Source of the DNA: Alteromonadaceae bacterium
GTDB taxonomy: Bacteria; Pseudomonadota; Gammaproteobacteria; Enterobacterales; Alteromonadaceae
Assembly (NCBI GenBank): GCA_015491935.1
Contig: WGGB01000159.1
Span: 1-34,157 of the forward strand
DNA length: 34,157 nt
Reading direction: 5' to 3'
Numbering within the stretch: position 1 is the stretch's first letter; each line of letters opens with the position of its first letter. The position numbers and the translations under genes were made by a program. Below are positions 29,335-34,157 of this stretch, in pieces. The notes beneath the pieces were generated by a model, which worked only from the letters and a program-made list of their open reading frames with translations, searched no databases and was not told the origin of the DNA.

Positions 29335-30285
29335 TTAGCTATCTGTTTTTGCCAAACGCTGTGCTACACGCATAACGGAACTACGAGAGCGAATATTTTC
29401 GCTTACTTCATTTTTACTCGGCTTTAACTTTCGACCAATCAATGAAAGCTTTTTACCTTTTTGTAACTCAACTTCAGCAATAGGCAGTCCTCGCGGTACT
29501 TGCTTACCCTGAGAATGCTTTTTCATAAATTGTTTAACTAATCTGTCTTCAAGCGAATGAAAGCTGATCACCACTAAACGTCCACCTTCAGCGAGTACCT
29601 CTAATGAGGCCGATAAGGCTTTTTCTATTTGCTCTAATTCACTATTAATATAAATACGAATAGCTTGAAAACTGCGAGTTGCAGGATGTTTTTTAATTTC
29701 ACGTTGCGGTGCCGTGGTTTTTATTAATTTTGCCAACTGCGAAGTACGAGTTAAGGGGTGCTCTTCACGCGTATCAACAATAGCATTGGCTATTTTCCAA
29801 GCGTGTTTTTCTTCACCAAAAGTACGTAATACCCAAGTAATATCTTCAACATCTGCAACGGCTAACCACTCGGCAGCCGTTTGTCCTTTTGTGGTATCCA
29901 TACGCATATCTAATGGACCGTCATTCATAAAACTAAAACCACGTTCAGCTTCATCTAATTGTGGTGATGACACGCCTAAATCTAATAAAATACCATCAAC
30001 CTTGCCGCTAACGTGGTGTTTATCAGCAACCGCTTGCAACTCAGCAAAACCTGTGTGTTCAATACAAAAACGCGGATCATCTTTAAATTTTTCAGCGGCG
30101 GCAATAGCTCGCGGATCACGATCAATGGCAATTAAACGCCCTTGCTCGTTAAGGTGCGATAATATCAAGGTAGAATGTCCGCCACGACCAAAAGTACCAT
30201 CGATATAACAGCCTTCGGCTTTAATTGCTAATCCGTCAATTGCTTCACTAAGCAAGACTGAAATATGAGAATATTCTGTTGACAT
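29335..30285 (-). CDS. rsmH: 16S rRNA (cytosine1402-N4)-methyltransferase RsmH
   Basis: A 316-residue SAM-dependent methyltransferase (formerly MraW) that methylates C1402 in the ribosomal P site. The family start [13 protein letters not shown] and the SAM loop [10 protein letters not shown] at 29-38 are present, followed by [23 protein letters not shown] and the C-terminal [14 protein letters not shown]. Its position between mraZ and ftsL is standard. Confidence 0.98.
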   Translation of the reverse strand: MSTEYSHISVLLSEAIDGLAIKAEGCYIDGTFGRGGHSTLILSHLNEQGRLIAIDRDPRAIAAAEKFKDDPRFCIEHTGFAELQAVADKHHVSGKVDGILLDLGVSSPQLDEAERGFSFMNDGPLDMRMDTTKGQTAAEWLAVADVEDITWVLRTFGEEKHAWKIANAIVDTREEHPLTRTSQLAKLIKTTAPQREIKKHPATRSFQAIRIYINSELEQIEKALSASLEVLAEGGRLVVISFHSLEDRLVKQFMKKHSQGKQVPRGLPIAEVELQKGKKLSLIGRKLKPSKNEVSENIRSRSSVMRVAQRLAKTDS

Positions 30286-30338
30286 TTTGGGCTATCGCTT
30301 AATTTTTGTTATATTGTTTAATTTTTATGAATGTTTTT

Positions 30339-30797
30339 TTATAATGACAGTTCAAGTAATCGTTCACTTAGCTCTATTTCACCCGATTGTATTTGGCTAA
30401 CACCTTGTTGCATTTGCGTTTGCCATGCACTTTCGTCCCAAATTTCAAATTTATTTAACTGTCCTACTAACATCACATTTTTATCTAAATTGGCATATTT
30501 ACGTAATGGGCCATTAATTAATAAACGGCCATTTTTATCCATTTCACAATCACTGGCATTTCCTAAAATCATTTGTTGAAATAACCGTTCTTGTTTATTC
30601 ATGCTAGATAATTGGCAAAGTTTTAGTTCAATTTCTTCCCACTCGGGTAATGGGTAAAGTAATAAGCAAGGATATTGAGTATCAATAGTACAAACCATTT
30701 TACGCTCACAATCAGCCACTAGCTCGGCACGATACTTTGTCGGTATCGTGATACGATGCTTGCTGTCTAGCGTAATTGCACTGCTGCCTCTGAACAT
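30339..30797 (-). CDS. mraZ: Transcriptional regulator MraZ
   Basis: A 152-residue protein with two SpoVT-AbrB-type swapped-hairpin domains, each with the DxxxR signature (LDSKHRITIP near the start, MDKNGRLLIN in the middle). MraZ forms a ring and represses the dcw promoter by binding direct TGGGN repeats upstream of itself. Matching repeats are seen at 30895-30919. The C-terminal tail (SGEIELSERLLELSL) is conserved in gammaproteobacteria. It is the first gene of the cluster. No strong ribosome-binding site precedes the ATG. Confidence 0.97.
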   Translation of the reverse strand: MFRGSSAITLDSKHRITIPTKYRAELVADCERKMVCTIDTQYPCLLLYPLPEWEEIELKLCQLSSMNKQERLFQQMILGNASDCEMDKNGRLLINGPLRKYANLDKNVMLVGQLNKFEIWDESAWQTQMQQGVSQIQSGEIELSERLLELSL

Positions 30798-30894
30798 AAA
30801 CTTACTTTTTTCTCAGTTTTTGTATTTATAAAAAAAGCTTTTTGTAGGTCTTATCAAGCTTAAATAGTGATTTTTTCACCCGCGAGTATCTAAG

Positions 30895-30919
30895 ATCCAC
30901 AATTCCCCACTTTTTTCCA
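30895..30919 (-). promoter_or_regulatory. MraZ operator: three direct TGG repeats at 10-bp spacing
   Basis: On the minus strand TGGAA (30919), TGGGG (30909) and TGGAT (30899) recur exactly every 10 bp, which fits the known MraZ box of TGGGN units with 5-bp spacers, though two units deviate at the third G. They lie about 100 bp before mraZ, just downstream of the likely promoter, a place suited to autorepression. Confidence 0.72.
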
Positions 30920-30928
30920 CATTTATAC

Positions 30929-30958
30929 AGTTTAGTGAGTAAAGTAAACCTCTGTCAA
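30929..30958 (-). promoter_or_regulatory. Likely promoter of the dcw cluster
   Basis: A perfect -35 TTGACA (30958-30953) is followed after 18 bp by TAAACT (30934-30929, 4/6 to the -10 consensus). A TATAAA at 30927-30922 is an alternative -10 but has a poor partner. Either would start transcription beside or within the MraZ repeats. Confidence 0.55.
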
Positions 30959-31029
30959 GCAAAGAATCAGCTTTTTCAGCTTGCGACAGTCCAATAAAAT
31001 AAAGGCTTTTAACGAAGTTGATGAATTTG

Positions 31030-31044
31030 TGGGCTTTTGTGGGG
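31030..31044 (+). promoter_or_regulatory. Second MraZ-like repeat pair on the plus strand
   Basis: TGGGC (31030) and TGGGG (31040) are two TGGGN units with a 5-bp spacer, matching the MraZ box better than the units next to mraZ, but on the other strand and about 110-150 bp further away. The second unit is also the left arm of a 5-bp hairpin (TGGGG/CCCCA, 31040-31054), so the match could be incidental. Confidence 0.35.
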
Positions 31045-31171
31045 GAATGCCCCAAAATATAGATAAAAAATTAAATAATTGAAGCTTTATTATTAACTCA
31101 TGTGCTAATAAAGAGTGATCATCTTTCAACATAATGGCAAAAGGTGTAGATGCTATTAAAGGAAGATGATT

Positions 31172-31255
31172 GTGCCAATAAATAAATCAAATAAAAATAA
31201 AGTTAATCACAGAAAATTCGCAAAAATGGCAAATAACCGTTATGTTAAGAAATAA
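31172..31255 (+). CDS. Possible 27-residue basic microprotein
   Basis: A GTG at 31172 with AAGGA 8 nt upstream opens a frame of 27 codons ending in TAA at 31253; an ATG at 31166 is also in frame. The product begins MPINKSNKNKVNHRKFAKM and ends NNRYVKK, with nine Lys/Arg and no acidic residue. It lies 23 bp before the phosphodiesterase gene in the same direction. AT-rich DNA readily yields Lys/Asn codons, so the good ribosome-binding site is the main support. I do not recognise it. Confidence 0.3.
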   Translation: MPINKSNKNKVNHRKFAKMANNRYVKK

Positions 31256-31278
31256 TATTTGATTAAGATTCATTTTTT

Positions 31279-31989
31279 ATGCTCGTTTTCGCTCATCGTG
31301 GCGCTAGTGGTCACGAACCTGAAAATACATTACGTGCAATTAAACACGCTTTAACCGCTGAGGTTGATGGTATCGAAATAGATTTACATGAAATTGACGG
31401 AAAAATTGTGGTGATCCATGATCGCTGGTTACATCGTACAACGACAGGTAAAGGACAACTTAGCGATCATAAATTTGAACACTTACGCTCATTAGATGCT
31501 GGCAAAGGCGAAACTATCCCCACCATAAATGAAGTATTTGAATTAGTCGCGGGGCAATGTATTGTCAATATAGAATTAAAAGGTGTAAAAGACATTGAGT
31601 TACTGTTTAGTCATTTAATTTATGCCCAGCAAAAGTGCAATTTTACCGCAACACAATTATTAATATCCTCATATAATCACCGCTTACTAAAAGTCATTAA
31701 TGAACAGCAACCACAATACCCAATAGGTGCTTTAACTGCTTGTTATCCACTAGATTACGCACTTTTTGCTGAACGTTTAAATGCTTATTCAGTACACCTT
31801 GATGTTGACTTTATTAGTGAACACTTTGTTAAAGACGCCCATACACGAGGTTTAAAAGTATTTGTTTACACTGTTGATGAAATTGCTGATATAGATGCCA
31901 TGAAAACACTGGGCGTTGATGGTATTTTTTCTAATTATCCGACCGAAAGTAAAAGTCATATTGCTCATCAAAACAGTCACAAACAATAG
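31279..31989 (+). CDS. Glycerophosphodiester phosphodiesterase (GDPD/UgpQ-like)
   Basis: A 236-residue TIM-barrel phosphodiesterase. It has the H6-R7 pair (FAHRGASGHEPENT), E33 and D35 as metal ligands (EIDLHEIDG) and H48-D49 (VVIHDRWLHRTT), the complete active-site set of the GDPD family. With no signal peptide it should act in the cytoplasm, like UgpQ, splitting glycerophosphodiesters from lipid turnover into glycerol-3-phosphate and an alcohol. The start has no clear ribosome-binding site. It converges with the LuxR-type gene, with only 3 bp between stop codons and no terminator visible between them. Confidence 0.93.
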   Translation: MLVFAHRGASGHEPENTLRAIKHALTAEVDGIEIDLHEIDGKIVVIHDRWLHRTTTGKGQLSDHKFEHLRSLDAGKGETIPTINEVFELVAGQCIVNIELKGVKDIELLFSHLIYAQQKCNFTATQLLISSYNHRLLKVINEQQPQYPIGALTACYPLDYALFAERLNAYSVHLDVDFISEHFVKDAHTRGLKVFVYTVDEIADIDAMKTLGVDGIFSNYPTESKSHIAHQNSHKQ

Positions 31990-31992
31990 GGT

Positions 31993-33126
31993 TCACTTAA
32001 ATAAACTTAATTTAATCATTAAATCGGTTTGTGAATTAACCGAGATTTTATGAAAAATTGATTGCAAATGGGTACGCAATGTATTGTAACTAACATCAAA
32101 TTGATGAGTTAAATCATTAATTTTTTGCTTTTGATAGAGTGCTTTTAGTAATTGGCTTTCTTTAGGTGTTAAGGCAAATTCACTAATTATTGCCTCCCAA
32201 TTTAACTGTTTTTCAAACATAACTGTAATTAAACAGCAAGGAACATCAATATCACTAAAATTATTTTTATGCTTAATAGGTAGCACATTAATAAAAATAT
32301 TTTCGCCTTGCTCAGACAATACAATCACCTTTTGTTGACTGATAGAAAAATATTCATGGTCAACACTATTCTCAATATAATTAACTAACATTTGATTATA
32401 AATAGGATGATTAATAACCAGTCGATGATTGTTGATTGAAATAAAAGAACTACGATCAAACTTATCTAAAGCATATTTATTCATTAAAAGAATATGCTGC
32501 TGTTTATCACAAATAAGTAAGCCTTTATCCTGTTGATTTAAAAAGCACTGATATAAACCATTTTGTTTTTTATAAAGCCTTAAACTTTTAAAAATGCTCA
32601 TTGCTCGACAAAAATGAGGGGTAAGTACAGAAATAAAATTTATATCTTCTTCAGAAAAAGGTGCGCTATCAATGGCTTTTGTTAAGCCAAAAATTGAATC
32701 ATATTTACCGTCTCTAATTAAAATGCCACCTATGTAATAATAAGATGGCATAGGAAAAAAACGACTTTGTGAATACTCAACACCAATATAATTTGACAAG
32801 TCTATTTGTGTATTCTTTAATACATTATGGCAAACTTCACCTTCTAAAAATTCTTGGGTATCAATATAAATGGGGCATTTTATCGGCTGTTTACGATAAC
32901 TTTCATATAACTTTTTGTCATATTCAAAGGAGGAACAAAGCTGAAACATTATCGTTTCTGCCTCGTTAACATCACGCATAAAAAACAAGGCTTTATTTGA
33001 CTGGGTAATCGCTATAATTTGATCGAGTACCAAACTCCACTCATTGCTATAAACCGCCTCATAAATTTCATCAATAATCGAAAATAATTTTGTTTTAACT
33101 AAACTTGCTGCTTGTTTGTTGTTCAT
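31993..33126 (-). CDS. LuxR-family transcriptional regulator
   Basis: A 377-residue protein with a C-terminal LuxR-type helix-turn-helix at about 317-373 (LTPKESQLLKALYQKQKIND, then VSYNTLRTHLQSIFHKI, the usual recognition-helix pattern). The first 150-180 residues contain no motif I recognise but could be GAF/PAS-like sensor folds, and residues 195-310 may be a second sensor. There is no autoinducer-domain signature or receiver domain, so the signal is unknown. The gene faces away from the small secreted protein at 33524, with 397 bp between them, making that gene a candidate target. Confidence 0.85.
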   Translation of the reverse strand: MNNKQAASLVKTKLFSIIDEIYEAVYSNEWSLVLDQIIAITQSNKALFFMRDVNEAETIMFQLCSSFEYDKKLYESYRKQPIKCPIYIDTQEFLEGEVCHNVLKNTQIDLSNYIGVEYSQSRFFPMPSYYYIGGILIRDGKYDSIFGLTKAIDSAPFSEEDINFISVLTPHFCRAMSIFKSLRLYKKQNGLYQCFLNQQDKGLLICDKQQHILLMNKYALDKFDRSSFISINNHRLVINHPIYNQMLVNYIENSVDHEYFSISQQKVIVLSEQGENIFINVLPIKHKNNFSDIDVPCCLITVMFEKQLNWEAIISEFALTPKESQLLKALYQKQKINDLTHQFDVSYNTLRTHLQSIFHKISVNSQTDLMIKLSLFK

Positions 33127-33523
33127 AAAGAAACTGTCCTTGGGAAGTTTTATTGAACCACGACAACAGCGTTTAAAATAATATCATCAATATGTATGAG
33201 TCTAAATTATTTACAACATTTAAGAGCCTTATCAATTACGATTGTCACGACAAGTCACCAAATTATTGTTTGATTTAGTGAGTATAGACTATGCAGATAT
33301 GTTTATTCATCTATATTAATGAGACTATTTTCTTTACATTAAAACTATTGATTTTAAAAGAATAAATTATTTTTTCAGTCTTTATTTATAACTCAATGAA
33401 AATAGAAATTATTCTCTTTACGGTATAATTAATGCTTTATAAAGCAGGCTGTAGTTTATTTCAAAATTCTTTGGAAAAGGTTGTATGTAAAGCTAAATAT
33501 TACTCAATAAAAGGATAGATATA
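33127..33523. other. 397-bp AT-rich divergent intergenic region
   Basis: Lies between the leftward LuxR-type regulator and the rightward secreted-protein gene; no gene is seen in it. It holds an inverted repeat TTGTC-AC-GACAA at 33242-33253, whose CACGACAA half (33246-33253) recurs at 33159-33166 near the regulator's start. It also holds a -10 box and a 14-bp palindrome, listed separately. It probably carries promoters for both genes. Confidence 0.6.
33424..33446 (+). promoter_or_regulatory. -10 box with adjoining 14-bp palindrome
   Basis: A perfect TATAAT at 33424-33429 is followed 3 bp later by the perfect palindrome TGCTTTATAAAGCA (33433-33446), which would cover the transcription start. 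This is a common arrangement for a repressor site. No good -35 hexamer lies at the right distance, which may point to activation by a regulator. It is 78 bp before the secreted-protein gene. Confidence 0.45.
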
Positions 33524-33937
33524 ATGAACAAAATATTAAGTTTGCTACTAACGGCAGTTACCCTATCGGCAGTAGCGTTTAACGCCGCCGCAGCAAAAAA
33601 GTATATTTTTGTGGCAATGGATAATTCATTAGCAACTAAAACGTGTGTGGCCGCAGGTAACGATGACAAACGACAATTAAAAAAACATATACGGAAATTT
33701 ACAATTCAAACAGGTAAAAATAGGCCAGTACGAGAAGTTGCAAATTCTTTATACTGTAATAATATGTTTGTGGCTAGTTTTGCCAAAAAATACAACGCTT
33801 TTAATACTCATGCCTATTTAAATCGTTACACCAAAGCTAAAAATAGAGATAAAACCCATACTTATATTAAAGATATAACTGCGCGCAATAACCAACCTGA
33901 CGAAATTGTTTATATTAACGTTGCAAGTAACAACTAG
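33524..33937 (+). CDS. Small secreted protein, DUF3718-like
   Basis: A 137-residue protein with a clear signal peptide (MNKILSLLLTAVTLSAVAFN), probable cleavage after AAAA at residue 24. The mature part is basic and has just two cysteines, C41 (TKTCVAAGNDD) and C78 (SLYCNNMFVASFA), able to form one disulfide in the periplasm. The C-x-A-A-x-N-D and C-N-x-M-x-V-A-x-F-A patterns resemble small DUF3718 proteins of marine gammaproteobacteria as I recall them; this was not checked. Function is unknown. AAAGGA lies before the ATG, and a strong terminator follows 40 bp after the stop, so it is a single-gene unit. Confidence 0.75.
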   Translation: MNKILSLLLTAVTLSAVAFNAAAAKKYIFVAMDNSLATKTCVAAGNDDKRQLKKHIRKFTIQTGKNRPVREVANSLYCNNMFVASFAKKYNAFNTHAYLNRYTKAKNRDKTHTYIKDITARNNQPDEIVYINVASNN

Positions 33938-33950
33938 TTATTACTTAAAT

Positions 33951-33981
33951 TATTTTAACAGTTAGGATCACAGCCTCAAAA
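33951..33981 (+). repeat. Copy 2 of the ~31-bp dispersed repeat
   Basis: Contains GTTAGGATCACAGCCTC at 33961-33977; 26 of 31 positions match 7269-7299. It lies 14 bp after the secreted-protein stop and runs directly into the terminator stem. Confidence 0.55.
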
Positions 33982-34003
33982 CGCGCGCTATTGCGCGTTT
34001 TTT
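33978..34003 (+). terminator. Rho-independent terminator of the secreted-protein gene
   Basis: The stem AAAACGCGC (33978-33986) pairs with GCGCGTTTT (33993-34001) around a 6-nt loop and continues into a run of six T. It is 40 bp past the stop codon. Confidence 0.92.
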
Positions 34004-34027
34004 ATACATAAATTCATTTGGATGTAA

Positions 34028-34157
34028 GAGGGTGTAAAAATAACTGTGTAAATACAAATTGTTTATAATCTAAAAAAGGATTAAATAATGAGTATTTCAA
34101 TGAACAAAGAAAAAATGCAAGCATTCGCCGACGAATTGGCTAAAGAAGTCAAAACAC
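34028..34157 (+). mobile_element. Left end of a probable IS256-family insertion sequence (truncated by window)
   Basis: From about 34028 the sequence GAGGGTGTAAAAATAACTGT has the form of IS256-family ends, with GTGTAAA at 34032 repeated at 34046. A transposase-like frame starts 60 bp further in. The exact tip and any target duplication cannot be fixed because the other end lies outside the window. Confidence 0.6.
34088..34157 (+). CDS. N-terminus of probable IS256-family (mutator-type) transposase, partial
   Basis: An ATG at 34088, with AAAGGA about 8 nt upstream, opens a frame that runs off the window after 23 codons. The visible MNKEKMQAFADELAKEVKT resembles the start of IS256-family transposases of marine gammaproteobacteria (a KLKALAxELAKxLKT-type opening). 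Too little is present to see the DDE residues. The call leans on this short match together with the IS-like end upstream. Confidence 0.6.
   Translation, partial: MSISMNKEKMQAFADELAKEVKT

Noticed and set aside
29714-30208. 164-codon rightward frame opposite rsmH
   Set aside because: Antisense shadow of a strongly conserved gene, Ser/Cys-rich as expected for a shadow frame.
30932-31132. 66-codon leftward frame upstream of mraZ
   Set aside because: It overlaps the likely dcw promoter, has no convincing ribosome-binding site and no recognisable features.
1-34157. CRISPR array, tRNA or rRNA genes
   Set aside because: No regularly spaced repeats and no tRNA- or rRNA-like sequence were noticed on reading; a covariance scan was not possible.

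Overview
The window looks like a chromosomal segment of an AT-rich marine gammaproteobacterium, most like the Alteromonadales (Colwellia/Thalassotalea type). This rests on the gamma-type dcw order (mraZ to lpxC), a SecA with a C-terminal zinc tail, meso-diaminopimelate-type MurE, a DciA-family helicase loader beside lpxC, and protein sequences of that flavour. The taxon is inferred; no marker gene was searched.

Layout. (1) 1-990: the 5' part of a leftward hutC-type histidine-utilisation repressor with two palindromic operators in front of it, then rightward yacG. (2) 991-7172: a long gene-poor AT-rich stretch, then a tightly overlapped five-gene rightward operon: extended SDR sugar epimerase/dehydratase, GT4 glycosyltransferase, radical SAM/SPASM protein, a WG-repeat protein fused to a family-2 O-methyltransferase, and a histidine phosphatase. 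The order looks like an accessory biosynthetic cassette placed between yacG and mutT, which are usually close neighbours. (3) 7393-11629: leftward mutT, secA (with a strong terminator between them) and a membrane-anchored M23 peptidase; a 30-codon ORF ends 2 nt before secA. (4) 11692-12150: rightward dciA. (5) 12185-30797: a complete leftward dcw cluster, mraZ-rsmH-ftsL-ftsI-murE-murF-mraY-murD-ftsW-murG-murC-ddl-ftsQ-ftsA-ftsZ-lpxC, mostly with overlapping or abutting genes, and a MraZ-type operator before mraZ. (6) 30800-34157: a glycerophosphodiester phosphodiesterase, a LuxR-type regulator, a small secreted protein with its terminator, and the left end of what looks like an IS256-family insertion sequence running off the edge.

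How the genes work together. The dcw block covers peptidoglycan precursor synthesis from UDP-MurNAc (MurC, Ddl, MurD, MurE, MurF), the membrane steps (MraY, MurG), septal polymerisation (FtsW, FtsI) and divisome assembly (FtsL, FtsQ, FtsA, FtsZ), with lpxC supplying the committed step of lipid A and secA the export motor. The five-gene operon is the most unusual part: its enzymes suggest a glycosylated, methylated small molecule or surface glycan, but the product cannot be read from the sequence. Other points for a second look are a second MraZ-like repeat pair on the opposite strand, the secA leader ORF, a ~31-bp dispersed repeat found 3' of two unrelated genes, and a perfect palindrome at the promoter of the small secreted protein.
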